DNA from: CAYUMU01 sp964445985
GTDB taxonomy: Bacteria > Planctomycetota > Planctomycetia > Pirellulales > S012-138
Length of the DNA stretch: 64,000 bases
Reading direction: 5' to 3'
Assembly: GCA_964445985.1 (NCBI GenBank)
Contig: CAYUMU010000007.1
Coordinates: forward strand, 62,001 to 126,000
Shown: in pieces, positions 44,917 through 54,163 of the stretch
How positions within the stretch are numbered: the stretch's first letter is position 1
Layout: every line of letters begins with the position of its first letter
Notes under the pieces: model-generated
What the model saw: only the letters and a program-made list of their open reading frames with translations
Databases searched by the model: none
Told to the model about the DNA's origin: nothing
Program-made: the position numbers and the translations under genes

Positions 44917-46329
44917 TCACGCCAATTGATACTCAGGCAACATCAGCACGGTATGCACCAGTTCTCGGGCCCTTTGGGCTGGATCGCTCGCGGATCCCTG
45001 CTTGGCGAACTGCAACAGCGCCTGCCGCACTTGCGGCGACACATCGCCTTGCAAGAAAATCTCCAGCGCCAGCCGTACTTGGGCTTGGCCCTTGGCCGCC
45101 GCCAACAGTTGATCGCCCTTTTTGCTGCTGAACCGATCGCCGCGGACCATATCCCAGGCCAGGTTGTGACGGCCAATCAACGTTGCCGAGTTCAACCAGG
45201 CCACGCCGCCGTCCCAGCCCTTCACGTTGGGCGGAGCAAAGAGCAATTGCCCCAAGCCGTCCATCGCGGTCGCCAGCTCTTGCCACTGCACGCGGCTTTC
45301 AAACGCCCGCAATAACCCCACCACATACTCCGTGGGGCTCTTGATTCGCGCTCGATAGACGGCATCGGAATAGAACAGCTCGGATCGCAGAATCATGTCC
45401 ATCGCGGCCCGAATATCAAACTGGGTCTCGCGCAGTCGCTGGGCCAGGGGCTCGAGCAATTCCAAGCTCGGTTCGTCATCACTGACAAACTCACGGAACA
45501 GCTTCTTGGCGATGAACAAAGCGGCCGCCGGCTGCGCTAGCACCAGGCGGGCCACGTCGTCGCCCCCGAATTTGCCCGTCTGCTGAAAGATGGTCTTGGG
45601 AGCTTCATCGTGCAAAGCGGCCTGGAACACAAACTGGTCGCCATTGACCGAAAACCCAGTCAAGGCCCGGGCTGCTTCGCGAATATCGTGCTCGGTGTAA
45701 TTGCCAACCCCCAGGCTGAAGAGTTCCATGATCTCGCGGGCGTAGTTTTCGTTGGGCCGGCCTTTCACGTTCCGGGCCGAATCCAACCATACGATCATCG
45801 CCGGATCGCGGCCCATGGCGAGCAGCAACTCCGAAAACGACCCCAGCGCATGTTTCCGCAATAACTGGTTCTGACGCAGCATGAGCGGCAGTTGCCGGAC
45901 CTTGTTCACGCTGGTGGCAAAGTGATTATGCCAGAGCAGCGTGAGCCGTTCGACCAACGGCCGCGGGGTATATAGCATGCGATACAGCCACCAGCCCCGA
46001 AGACGGCGGATATGCTCGTCGCCATTGCCCGCCTTGGCGATCCGCTCTCCCAGCGGGTCGAGCAACCGGTCGAACGGCAAGGGCTGCGGCGACGCGGTCG
46101 CGGCCTCCGGCAGCAATTCGTTCAGGCAGCCCTCGGCGCCCAGCTTCACGCGGTCTTGGAGTAATTCCCAAGAGGTTGCCGAGGCGGTGGCGCCGCTGGC
46201 CGCTGCGGCCGGAGGAAACCCATAAGCGGCCCTGCGGTACAGATGGGCTGCCCTGCGCGGATTCCACTCCCCCAGATCGGCAGGCAGCCAGGCCTGTTTC
46301 GGATCGATGGTTTTCAGCAATTCAGCCAT
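44917..46329 (-). CDS. DUF1800 family protein
   Basis: This protein is a member of DUF1800, usually the partner of DUF1501. The ATG at 46329 gives 470 residues (MAELLKTIDPKQAWLPADL); an alternative GTG at 46410 follows the upstream stop directly and adds 27 residues. Signature segments are AAHLYRRAAYGFPP near the N-terminus, LTLLWHNHFATS, NYAREIMELFSLGVGNYTEHDI, ARALTGFSVN and LLFAPPNVKGWDGGVAWLN. No signal peptide is visible. It shares orientation with DUF1501 and the DUF3352-like gene and the three probably form an operon. Confidence 0.9.
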   Translation of the reverse strand: MAELLKTIDPKQAWLPADLGEWNPRRAAHLYRRAAYGFPPAAAASGATASATSWELLQDRVKLGAEGCLNELLPEAATASPQPLPFDRLLDPLGERIAKAGNGDEHIRRLRGWWLYRMLYTPRPLVERLTLLWHNHFATSVNKVRQLPLMLRQNQLLRKHALGSFSELLLAMGRDPAMIVWLDSARNVKGRPNENYAREIMELFSLGVGNYTEHDIREAARALTGFSVNGDQFVFQAALHDEAPKTIFQQTGKFGGDDVARLVLAQPAAALFIAKKLFREFVSDDEPSLELLEPLAQRLRETQFDIRAAMDMILRSELFYSDAVYRARIKSPTEYVVGLLRAFESRVQWQELATAMDGLGQLLFAPPNVKGWDGGVAWLNSATLIGRHNLAWDMVRGDRFSSKKGDQLLAAAKGQAQVRLALEIFLQGDVSPQVRQALLQFAKQGSASDPAQRARELVHTVLMLPEYQLA

Positions 46330-46410
46330 GGCCCTCGGTCTCCCAAACCACTGCTCGGAGTTTTCCAACGGGGTGGTCAACGATCCCCCGACGCCCTGCG
46401 CGGCACTCAC

Positions 46411-48276
46411 TCAAAACCGGAATGCCAGTCCGAACACAAAGAAACTTTGAATATCCAACCCTGCCAGTCCCGCTGGCAAGGGAAGTGAACTTCGCCATTC
46501 AATCCTGACCGTTTTGCCGTCGTCGAGTGTAACGCTAGAACCGGGCGAAACGATCTCCGTAATCGCTTGCGGAGGCGGCAAAATGGTCAAGTCGAACGCT
46601 TCGCTCCCACTATCATTGAATTGCCGCGTGACCCCCAGCAGCAGCGGCAAGAACGACGACAACTGATTGATGGCCGGACGCGGGTCGGTAGCCGAAAATG
46701 CCACCACCTTGCCGTTCTTTACGCTGGCCGCCGCTTCCAGCGCATGCCGCATGCTGGCGGGGGGATTCCACGCTTGGTAGGCCGTGGAATCATTACGCAG
46801 CACAAAGCCTTGGACCGGTTGCGGGAAGAGGGAGACGACCATCCAGCCCTTATCGACCACAAAGGTGGGCTGAAAGAAAAAGTCGGAAGCCTGAACTTCG
46901 ATCACATGCAGCCGGCTGCCTCGGTACATCACTTCGCGGACGCGGATCGATTCGCCGGCCGCGGCCGACGCCGCCACCACCAGGTTGTTGAGGGCTTTGA
47001 GCAGTCGCGCTTCATCCTTCACTTCGATGGCCAGCGTGGTTCCCATCATGAACGGTCCCTGGCTGGGGCTGTCGTACAGCAGCAACCGATCGCCTAGCGA
47101 GGCAATCAAGTCGGCCCGCAGGTCGAAGCCGAGCAGGCGATTGAACCCCTCCACCGAGTCTTCGATGTTGGGGGGATCGAACGGGAACACCAATTGGGTA
47201 ATGGAGGTCGCCGCTGCCACGGTGTCTTCGTACAGGCCGGGCAAGTCAAGGCGGCTGGCATACACCGTGGTGGCGTCGGGCGGCAAGGCCGGCAAGTCGG
47301 CCAGCGAAATCGCCGCCGGCGATGTCAGCAATCGCAGCAGCCCCCGCCGCTCCCCAGGCATTTCCAGTTCCAAGCTCACGCGTTGAAACGGGCCTGCAAA
47401 CCCATAGCAAAACCCGGCGTGTTCCAGACCACCCAGCCCCAGGGCGTCGGTGACCAATTTGGCGGGCGGAAACACCCGCGCCAACATGTCCATCACGCCG
47501 CGCACGTTCACAATGCCGCGGGCACACGTGGCATAGCCCACGTTCTGGGGAACCCGCTTTAGCAGCGGCGAGTTGGCCAGGTTGGGGCGTTTTCCGGTCA
47601 CCACGTCCAAAGCGTGCCGCGGCGGTTCGGTGCCAATGCTCGCCACCACATGGTCACCCTCCCGCCAGCAGGCGAAATTGACCTCGTCGATCTCAAACTG
47701 AATCACCTTGCGGCCGGCGAGGTCCAGATTGCTGACCTTCGCCTCGTTAATCAGAGCGATCAAGCGAAAGCCGCCGATCACGATCTCGGCATCGGCGTCG
47801 TCCTTGATATCGGGCACCACGAGCGTCAGTTGGACGCGTGGCTTCACCACATTGATCACTTCCAGCGAAGCCACCAGGCCTTGGCGCTTGAGCCTGGTCA
47901 GCAATTGCGGAAACGCCTCCGAGGCTTGCTGCAGTTCCAGCAAAGTTTCCGGGCGGCTCCCCGAGAGCAACTGCTGGCTCAGAAAACCCGCACCAAAGGT
48001 GTCTACCAGTTGCTCGTACAAGTAATCCGCGAGCGGCTTCAGATCGGTGTCGAGCAGCTTGCCAAAGGTGGTCTCCGCGAACTCTTTGGTCGTGCCATCC
48101 AGGCCATCGAACCGCACATAAGCTGCCGCGTCGGCCGGCAAATACGATTCGGGAACCAGGGCCTCGGCCGCCTGCGCCGAGGGAGTGAACAGATAAGCGC
48201 CGCTGCACACGCAAGCGGCAACCATGACCCATCGCAGACGAACGCTGGCCGCACGGCCCACGAGCAAGTGCATCAT
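46411..48276 (-). CDS. DUF3352-like secreted protein
   Basis: This 621-residue protein is probably secreted. The start is ATG 48276 with GGAGAG upstream; a GTG or ATG at 48297 would extend by seven residues. A signal peptide (VMVAACVCSGAYLFTPSAQA) is cut near AAEALV. The body begins with YLPADAAAYVRFDGLDG, a phrase typical of DUF3352-type proteins whose N-terminus reports on a parameter-like domain; the rest shows repeated beta/alpha layers (VYASRLDLPGLYEDTVAAA). No catalytic motif was recognised. Its stop is immediately followed by the DUF1800 upstream start, suggesting coupling. Confidence 0.65.
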   Translation of the reverse strand: MMHLLVGRAASVRLRWVMVAACVCSGAYLFTPSAQAAEALVPESYLPADAAAYVRFDGLDGTTKEFAETTFGKLLDTDLKPLADYLYEQLVDTFGAGFLSQQLLSGSRPETLLELQQASEAFPQLLTRLKRQGLVASLEVINVVKPRVQLTLVVPDIKDDADAEIVIGGFRLIALINEAKVSNLDLAGRKVIQFEIDEVNFACWREGDHVVASIGTEPPRHALDVVTGKRPNLANSPLLKRVPQNVGYATCARGIVNVRGVMDMLARVFPPAKLVTDALGLGGLEHAGFCYGFAGPFQRVSLELEMPGERRGLLRLLTSPAAISLADLPALPPDATTVYASRLDLPGLYEDTVAAATSITQLVFPFDPPNIEDSVEGFNRLLGFDLRADLIASLGDRLLLYDSPSQGPFMMGTTLAIEVKDEARLLKALNNLVVAASAAAGESIRVREVMYRGSRLHVIEVQASDFFFQPTFVVDKGWMVVSLFPQPVQGFVLRNDSTAYQAWNPPASMRHALEAAASVKNGKVVAFSATDPRPAINQLSSFLPLLLGVTRQFNDSGSEAFDLTILPPPQAITEIVSPGSSVTLDDGKTVRIEWRSSLPLPAGLAGLDIQSFFVFGLAFRF

Positions 48277-48688
48277 TTCAATCTCTCCGGCACGCAAAGA
48301 AACCAGCGTTCAGCCCCGCGGTCCCCGCCAAGGGACTGTCGGTTTGGCAACGGTCGGTCGCACCCCTGGCCGCCATCAGCCCCCCAGTGCTCAACCGCAA
48401 GGCTGAGGCCCTGATGGAACTGCCCCCCGCTACAACCGAGACCCGCCGAAATGGACGATCACTGCCCTCAATGAATATTTAACTGGAAGTGTTTCGCTCA
48501 TCTAACCGCGCCCTTGGAAAGAAAGCAAGCAATTGTCTGCCGCGAATTTGTGGGAGCAAGCGACCGCTAACAAACACGAGCTTGTTCCCCCCAAATGGTT
48601 GCATTTATCGGGGCGGCCAATCAAACTCGTACTGGCCTTTTCCCATTCTAAGCAAACCTCCCATTCATCTGAACTGGAGTTCCGTTCC
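48277..48688. other. Divergent intergenic region, no gene supported
   Basis: About 412 bases between the DUF3352-like gene and the PDZ gene. The frame of the latter is open back to 48533, but the ATG at 48689 with GGAG upstream is preferred. No further gene or repeat was seen. Confidence 0.4.
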
Positions 48689-49825
48689 ATGAGTCTTACG
48701 CGACGGCATCCTCGGTTGATTTGCCTGATTCCCCTGTTGGGGATTGGCACCGTGACCTCGGCCAACGATGGGCAAGTTCCCCTGCTGCTGCGGCGGAATC
48801 CCAAACCGGATCCGGTGGTGAAGGTCGTTAGCGAAGCCCCGCGCGTTGACGAAGCCCAGCTCGTTGGCGGGGAACTGGTCGTAAGAAACGCCGGGCCGGC
48901 TGGCCTGGCGCAGTTTGGCGAAGGGGCCATGTATTGGATGGCCGTTCGCGTGGACCCGGTCTCGCAAGGCTTGCAAGTTCAAGCCGTGATGCCCGGTGGC
49001 CCGGCGGCCATGGGTGGCATCCTGGAAGGCGATATTCTCCGGACTGCCGCTGGCCGTCACCTGAACAGCGTCAATGCGTTCGTGCAGCAAGTTCAGGCAT
49101 GCAGCGGGCGAGGAATCCAGCTCGAACTGCTGCGGAATGGCAAACCGCTGACCTTGCTCGTCGCTCCCGGAGTCCGTCTGGCCGACGGCGCGATTGTGAT
49201 GCCGCAAGATGTGCCTGCCGCCCAAGAAGTCATTGAGGCTCCGCCGGAAGTCACCGAGGCGCCAGCCCCCGTCCCGCCCGTTACCACGAAGTCAGACAAG
49301 CCCAAACCGGCCCCCGCTCAGGCAGAACCCAAGATCGATGCCCGCGAGCAAGCCATGCTGAAGCAACTCCAACAGCTAAATCAGCACGCCAGCGAGTTGG
49401 AAAAACAAATTCACACGTTGAAATCGAACCTCGCCGCCAAAGAAGCCGCCGAAAAAGAACGGCAGGCCGCCGAAGCCAAAACCAAGGAAGACGCTGCCAG
49501 GAAGGTCGCCGAAATGAAGGCCAAGGAAGAAGCCGCCCGCACTCAGGCCGAAGCCAGGGCCAAGGAAGAAGCGGCCAAAAAGCTGGCTGAAAAGAAGGCC
49601 AAGGAAGAAGCCGCCAAGAAAGCCGCTGAAGCCAAGAAGAAAGAGGACGACCGCAAGAAGCCTGCTACCAAGAAACCAGAAACCAAACCCAGCAGCAAGA
49701 AGTCCGACGACGACAAGCAGCCAGCGGGCAAGGGTGAGAAATGTGAAAAGAAGTCCGACGACAAGAAGTCGGAAAAGAAGCCCGAATCGAAGAACGACGA
49801 CCAGAAGAAATCGGACGACAAGTAG
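48689..49825 (+). CDS. Exported PDZ protein with a Lys/Glu/Ala-rich coiled-coil tail
   Basis: This 378-residue protein starts at ATG 48689 behind GGAG. The N-terminus MSLTRRHPRLICLIPLLGIG is a signal peptide. Residues about 85-170 form a PDZ domain (YWMAVRVDPVSQGLQVQAVM; ILEGDILRTAAGRHLNSV). A short Pro-rich linker follows, then from about 215 a highly charged coiled coil with runs such as AKEEAARTQAEARAKEEA and a final Lys/Ser/Asp-rich stretch. The tail is lysine-rich and low in complexity and might bind acidic surfaces or nucleic acid. A strong terminator-like hairpin follows at 49908-49951. Confidence 0.75.
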   Translation: MSLTRRHPRLICLIPLLGIGTVTSANDGQVPLLLRRNPKPDPVVKVVSEAPRVDEAQLVGGELVVRNAGPAGLAQFGEGAMYWMAVRVDPVSQGLQVQAVMPGGPAAMGGILEGDILRTAAGRHLNSVNAFVQQVQACSGRGIQLELLRNGKPLTLLVAPGVRLADGAIVMPQDVPAAQEVIEAPPEVTEAPAPVPPVTTKSDKPKPAPAQAEPKIDAREQAMLKQLQQLNQHASELEKQIHTLKSNLAAKEAAEKERQAAEAKTKEDAARKVAEMKAKEEAARTQAEARAKEEAAKKLAEKKAKEEAAKKAAEAKKKEDDRKKPATKKPETKPSSKKSDDDKQPAGKGEKCEKKSDDKKSEKKPESKNDDQKKSDDK

Positions 49826-49907
49826 TCTCCGGCAACGGCCCGTGGCACTGGACCACGTTGCCGGGGTTTGCCTGAGCTGAACAATCACTAACCGGCCCGC
49901 GAAAAGT

Positions 49908-49951
49908 CCCCTGCCTCCCCCCAGCGCCAGACAGCGCGGGGAGGCAGGGGA
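49908..49951 (+). terminator. Candidate intrinsic terminator after the PDZ gene
   Basis: An 18-base stem with a small bulge (TCCCCTGCCTCCCC and its complement, then AGCGC/GCGC) is followed by TTTGTTC. It sits about 80 bases after the stop of the PDZ gene. Termination is inferred from structure only. Confidence 0.6.
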
Positions 49952-50024
49952 TTTGTTCATGCGCGGTTGCAAGGGGCGACCGTCAAACGGCCTATCTGGC
50001 GTGCAGCGCAAGCCGGGCCGCTGT

Positions 50025-50252
50025 TTACAACCGGCCTTCGTAGCAGGCCCGATTGGGGGCGCAGCTGGCCCGCTCGACAAACCCGCCATCGGGGCCGTAC
50101 ATGCCCTGGTTGCGGTTGCACCAGCAGTAACCGTCGTCGCTCGGTTCCACGGGATCGTCGGCCGGATCGAGTTGACCGGTTACGAACATGCCCTTGCTGA
50201 GCAGGTGCCGGCAGGCCGGCTGGCGGACGACATTCAGTTCTTGGTTGGGCAT
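50025..50252 (-). CDS. Small Cys-rich protein of the molybdoenzyme operon
   Basis: This 75-residue protein starts at ATG 50252 with the strong ribosome binding site AGGAGG, one base after the stop of the FAD-subunit gene. Five cysteines (residues 14, 43, 45, 64, 70) and His16 are present, in CRHL, YCWC, RASC and RACY. The pattern could bind a metal or iron-sulfur cluster or be disulfide-linked. No signal peptide. No family was recognised. As the last gene of the operon with the FAD, Mo and Fe-S subunits, it may be an electron carrier or assembly factor; that is inference. Confidence 0.7.
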   Translation of the reverse strand: MPNQELNVVRQPACRHLLSKGMFVTGQLDPADDPVEPSDDGYCWCNRNQGMYGPDGGFVERASCAPNRACYEGRL

Positions 50253-50253
50253 T

Positions 50254-51240
50254 TTAGAAGCCTCCTGTCTGGTGGCCGGCGGCGCGGAGGATCGCCCGCT
50301 TGACCGCCACCCGGGCAAGTTGAACCTTGTACGCATTTTGCGAGAGCGGCGTGGCGCCTGCGAGAGCCGCCGCGGCCGCGGATTCCGCGGTCACTTCGTT
50401 AACGCTTTGTCCCAGCAAGGCCTGCCGGGCTTCGGCCGACACCCACGGAGTGGGGGCAACCTGCCCCAACACCACTTGCGCGTCGCGAACCAGTCCTCCC
50501 TCCATTCGCAAGGCAACGGCGGCGGCGGCCATGGGAACCTCGGGGCCAGCCCCCTGCTTCACTTCATAAGCCGCACTCACCAGCCCCGCCGTGGGGATGA
50601 TCACATCGGTGATCAACTGGCGCGGTCCCAGCACGTTCTCCCGCTGGTTTTCTTCCCGCGGGGTGCGATACAACTCGGCCAGCGGCATCCGGCGTTCTTG
50701 ATCGGCGGCGGGGCCAATCACGCGAATCTCGGCGCCCAAGGCGATCAGCGCCGGAGCCAACCGAGAGCCATTCACAAACTTGGCGGGGCCGGCGTTGTTG
50801 AGGATCGCGTGATGGCGATTGTCCCCCTCGGCCACCAGCGAGCCACGGCGGGCCAGCAGTCCTTGCCCGTTGCGGAAGTACCAGCAGGCGGGCCGGCGGC
50901 AAAGCTCGCCGCCGATGGTCGCCTGGGCTTGCAACTGCATGCTCCCCAGGTTGTCGATCACCTGCTTCACGGCCGGAAATTCATCCAGCAGCGGGCTATC
51001 GAGCAGGTCGTCCAGGTTGGTTACCGCGCCGATTTCCACACCGTGCGAGGTGCGACGAATGCCGCGGAGCGAATCCACTTCTTTAATGTTTACCACGCGG
51101 TCAGGCGTGATCACCATCAACTTCATCAGGCCGACCAGGTCGGTCCCGCCGGCCAAAACTTCGGTCTTACCCCACTCGGCGGAGAGGAGTTCGAGCACCT
51201 CCGCCTGGGTGGTGGGCGCCGCATATTCAAAGGCTTTCAT
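50254..51240 (-). CDS. FAD-binding subunit of a xanthine dehydrogenase-family molybdoenzyme
   Basis: This 328-residue subunit carries the FAD domain (PF00941-type) and the CO dehydrogenase flavoprotein C-terminal domain. Start ATG 51240 (MKAFEYAAPTTQAEVLELL) follows AAGGAA. The FAD motif is AGGTDLVGLMKLMV near residue 33, and a second motif is TIGGELCRRPACWYFRNG near 105, where a Cys-rich loop is present. Similar CRRPACWY loops occur in members that may bind an extra iron-sulfur cluster. It lies between the Mo-subunit and the small Cys-rich gene. Confidence 0.88.
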   Translation of the reverse strand: MKAFEYAAPTTQAEVLELLSAEWGKTEVLAGGTDLVGLMKLMVITPDRVVNIKEVDSLRGIRRTSHGVEIGAVTNLDDLLDSPLLDEFPAVKQVIDNLGSMQLQAQATIGGELCRRPACWYFRNGQGLLARRGSLVAEGDNRHHAILNNAGPAKFVNGSRLAPALIALGAEIRVIGPAADQERRMPLAELYRTPREENQRENVLGPRQLITDVIIPTAGLVSAAYEVKQGAGPEVPMAAAAVALRMEGGLVRDAQVVLGQVAPTPWVSAEARQALLGQSVNEVTAESAAAAALAGATPLSQNAYKVQLARVAVKRAILRAAGHQTGGF

Positions 51241-51365
51241 GGGATGGTATTCCTTAAGACTATCGGGAGCCAGCAGCGGTCCGTCGCTCGAACCCAACCG
51301 CGGGCCAAGCATACAAGCTCGGCCCGGGGGAAGGGCTGAAGATCAGGCCGCTCCTGGAGCACAAA

Positions 51366-53549
51366 TCAGGACTTACCCAGGGCCGCCAGCACCCGGGCGG
51401 GCGTGAGCGGCAGCACGGGCACGCGAACACCCAAGGCGTTGCAAACGGCGTTGGCAATCGCGGCGGCCGGGGCAATCGCCGGCGGCTCGCCCAGGCCAAT
51501 CACGCCGCGGTTGTACTCGCTTTCCGGCTCGTACAATTCCACCACGACCTCGCCCACGTCTCCGATTCGCGGCAACTTATAGTCGCTCAGTTCCGCGTTG
51601 ACAAAGATCCCGGTCTTGTTGTCCATGATCCGCTCTTCGAACAAGGCCGCGGCAATGCCCATCACCACCGCGCCGTTGATCTGGCTGGTGGCCAGCTTCG
51701 GATTGATGATCAGGCCCATGTCTTGCACGGCCACGAACTTCTTCATGCGGACCACGCCGGTTTCGCGATCCACCTCAACCTCGGCCATCTGCACGCCGGC
51801 CACGCCGGAGCCCGATAGATTGGTTTCGGTTTGACCGCGCTGGTAGTTGCCTTGGGCCTCGATGGGAGTCATGCCCAGCAGGCTGCAGGCTTCTTTCCAC
51901 GACAGGCTCTTCTTGGGCTCGCCCGCCACCTGGATGCGGCCCTGCTTGGCCTCCAGCTTGTCGGGCGTGGTGTCGAGCTTGCCGGCCACCTTCTCGAACA
52001 GCAGGTTCAAGGCGGCCGTGGCGCCGCGGCGATTCGATTCCGAAACGCCACCCACCGTGGTGCTGCCGCCCGAAGGCCCCGAAGCCGGGTACTTGGACGA
52101 ACCGATATTGACCTTGACGGCTTGCACCGGCAAGCCCAATGTTTCGGCCACCACCATGCCAATGATGGTGCGGGTGCCGGTGCCAATTTCCTGGCTGCCC
52201 AGGCTGGTTTCCACGCCGCCGTCGGGATGAATCTTGACGGTGCACGAAGAATTGTGGGCGGCGCCGCCCCAGGTATGGATGCCCATTCCCAGGCCCGAAA
52301 CCACGCCGTCTTTCGCCTTGCCTTGCCCATGCGGATGGTACTTGGCTTTCCAGTCCATCAACTTGGCGGCAATCTTCATCTGGTCGGCGTAAACCTCGGC
52401 CTTATCGTTGGTCACGCTCGGCAGGTTGCGCAGAAACACATCGTAGCTGTCGATTCCCAGCGCCCGGGCCACGTCGTCATACGCGGTTTGCGTAATGGCG
52501 CACGCTTGCGGATGATTGGGAGCCCGCCAGGCCCGAGCCGGGCCGGTGTTGGTGCTAATGCTCGTCGCCACGCGGCGACGATTCGGCGGATCGAACACGT
52601 ACGGCACCACGGCCTGGCTCACCGGCGCGCCGGCCGTGCCGCTGGTTCCCCAGTGGTGCGAATCCCAGACCTTGACCACGCCGTTCTTGTCGGCGCCGAT
52701 CTTCACCTTGATAAAGCCCGACGGCCGATTGCCGGCGTTCTTCAATTCCAACGCGCGATCGAGCATCAGCTTGACCGGGCGACCGGTGCTCTTGGCAATC
52801 CGGGCCGCGGCCACGCCCCAGGTATCGGCCGCGAACTTGCTGCCGAACCCGCCGCCAATGAAATCGCAAATCACGGTCACATCGGTCGCGGCAATTCCCA
52901 GAGGGCTGGCGAACTGCGGCGCCGTGCCCGAAACGTTTTGCGTGGACAGATAGGCGATCAGCTTGTCGCCATCCCACATGCAGGTGGAGCCGTGAGGCTC
53001 CAGGCACATGTGCGTGATGACCGGAATGCCGTATTCGGCCTCGACCACCGCGCCATCTTTCTCGCATTCCTTGAACAATTGTTCAAAGTGGGCGTCTTCA
53101 TCGTCCACGTCGTCGGGAGTGCGAATGTTCCGGCCGGCAGGGCGCGTGCGCTCGGCCTTCTCGGCGGCTGCCAGGTTGGCGTCGTCCACGTAGATATCGA
53201 GCGGCTCGATTTCCAACTTGATGGATTTGAGACCTTCGGCCACCGCGCCTTCGGTCTCGCCCGCCACCACGGCAATCAGGTCGCCTTCCCACAGTACTTC
53301 GTCGCCGGGCTGCTTCATCAACTCCACGGCCACCACACCTTTGACCTTCATCGCGACCGTGGTGTCGATGGTTTTGAGTTTGCAGTGGGCCGAGGGGCAA
53401 CCGAGCGCCCGGGCCAGCAACATCTTTTCAGGGGCAATGTCGTAAGCGTACTTGGCCGCTCCGGTCGCCTTTTCCAGGCCATCGGTTCGGCTGGGACTGG
53501 TCCCCAATACCGACGCGGTCCCATGCTTGGGCCAATCAATATTCGCCAT
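51366..53549 (-). CDS. Molybdopterin-binding (large) subunit of a xanthine dehydrogenase-family enzyme
   Basis: This 727-residue subunit should bind the molybdopterin cytosine dinucleotide cofactor and hydroxylate or oxidise an N-heterocycle or aldehyde. Start ATG 53549 overlaps the stop of the Fe-S gene by one base (TGATG), behind AGGAGG. Motifs: ARALGCPSAHCKL near residue 45 and the active-site region DFIGGGFGSKF; GPARAWRAPNHPQ; a C-terminal GLGEPPAIAPAAAIANAV with the catalytic Glu. The substrate is unknown. The order Fe-S, Mo, FAD, small Cys protein is a single minus-strand operon. Confidence 0.9.
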   Translation of the reverse strand: MANIDWPKHGTASVLGTSPSRTDGLEKATGAAKYAYDIAPEKMLLARALGCPSAHCKLKTIDTTVAMKVKGVVAVELMKQPGDEVLWEGDLIAVVAGETEGAVAEGLKSIKLEIEPLDIYVDDANLAAAEKAERTRPAGRNIRTPDDVDDEDAHFEQLFKECEKDGAVVEAEYGIPVITHMCLEPHGSTCMWDGDKLIAYLSTQNVSGTAPQFASPLGIAATDVTVICDFIGGGFGSKFAADTWGVAAARIAKSTGRPVKLMLDRALELKNAGNRPSGFIKVKIGADKNGVVKVWDSHHWGTSGTAGAPVSQAVVPYVFDPPNRRRVATSISTNTGPARAWRAPNHPQACAITQTAYDDVARALGIDSYDVFLRNLPSVTNDKAEVYADQMKIAAKLMDWKAKYHPHGQGKAKDGVVSGLGMGIHTWGGAAHNSSCTVKIHPDGGVETSLGSQEIGTGTRTIIGMVVAETLGLPVQAVKVNIGSSKYPASGPSGGSTTVGGVSESNRRGATAALNLLFEKVAGKLDTTPDKLEAKQGRIQVAGEPKKSLSWKEACSLLGMTPIEAQGNYQRGQTETNLSGSGVAGVQMAEVEVDRETGVVRMKKFVAVQDMGLIINPKLATSQINGAVVMGIAAALFEERIMDNKTGIFVNAELSDYKLPRIGDVGEVVVELYEPESEYNRGVIGLGEPPAIAPAAAIANAVCNALGVRVPVLPLTPARVLAALGKS

Positions 53550-54163
53550 CAGGAACCTCCTTTCACGCATTCGAGGGCTGCATCGATCACGTCGTAGTAG
53601 GTTCCGCAACGGCACAGATTGCCGTTGAGGCCCTTGCGAATCTCGTCTTCCGAAGCCCGCGGGTTCTTCGCCAAAAACGCCCGCACGGCGACCACGAACC
53701 CGGGCGTGCAAAAGCCGCATTGCTGGGCGTCGGCATTGGTGAACGCCTTGGCCACGGCGTCGGCCTTGTTGCCACTGAGGGCTTCCACCGTTTCAATCTT
53801 CTTGCCGCGGCAATCCATCGCCAGCGTAATCGTGGCGCTGATGGGCTTGCCGTCGAGCAGCACCGTGGCCGCGCCGCAGCAACCATCGGTTGCCACCGGC
53901 TTGGCGCCGGTTAGTTTGAGTTGGTAGCGGAGCACTTCGAGCAGCGTCATCCGCGGCTCGACCTGCACGGTGTGATCCTTGCCGTTGACGTTCAGCTTCA
54001 GGCTGGTCATGCCTGGGCCGACGAGATCGGAACCCTTTTCCTGAGCGGGCGAAAGCGCTGGAGCAACCGAGAGCGCGGTGGCGGCTGCCGCGGCGCTCGA
54101 GCCCTTGATGAACTCTCGGCGGTTGAAGCCAGAGCGCTGCCGGCCTTGATCGTGATCCTTCAT
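53549..54163 (-). CDS. [2Fe-2S] subunit of a xanthine dehydrogenase-family enzyme, N-terminal cluster site degenerate
   Basis: This 204-residue Tat-exported subunit starts at ATG 54163 behind GGGAGG, with the twin-arginine signal SGFNRREFIKGSSAAAA. In the N-terminal plant-type ferredoxin domain the cluster motif normally reads CxxxxCxxCx(11)C; here the loop is VATDGCCGAATVLLDG and later KPISAT, so the first, third and fourth Cys are Ala, Ala and Ala. Only the second ligand and an extra adjacent Cys remain. The C-terminal domain is intact (QCGFCTPGF, NLCRCGTYY). The bases at these codons were read directly. It is the first gene of the operon. Confidence 0.85.
   Translation of the reverse strand: MKDHDQGRQRSGFNRREFIKGSSAAAAATALSVAPALSPAQEKGSDLVGPGMTSLKLNVNGKDHTVQVEPRMTLLEVLRYQLKLTGAKPVATDGCCGAATVLLDGKPISATITLAMDCRGKKIETVEALSGNKADAVAKAFTNADAQQCGFCTPGFVVAVRAFLAKNPRASEDEIRKGLNGNLCRCGTYYDVIDAALECVKGGS

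Noticed and set aside
51831..53597. Plus-strand ORF of 588 codons opposite the Mo subunit
   Set aside because: Antisense to the molybdopterin subunit, with no family character.
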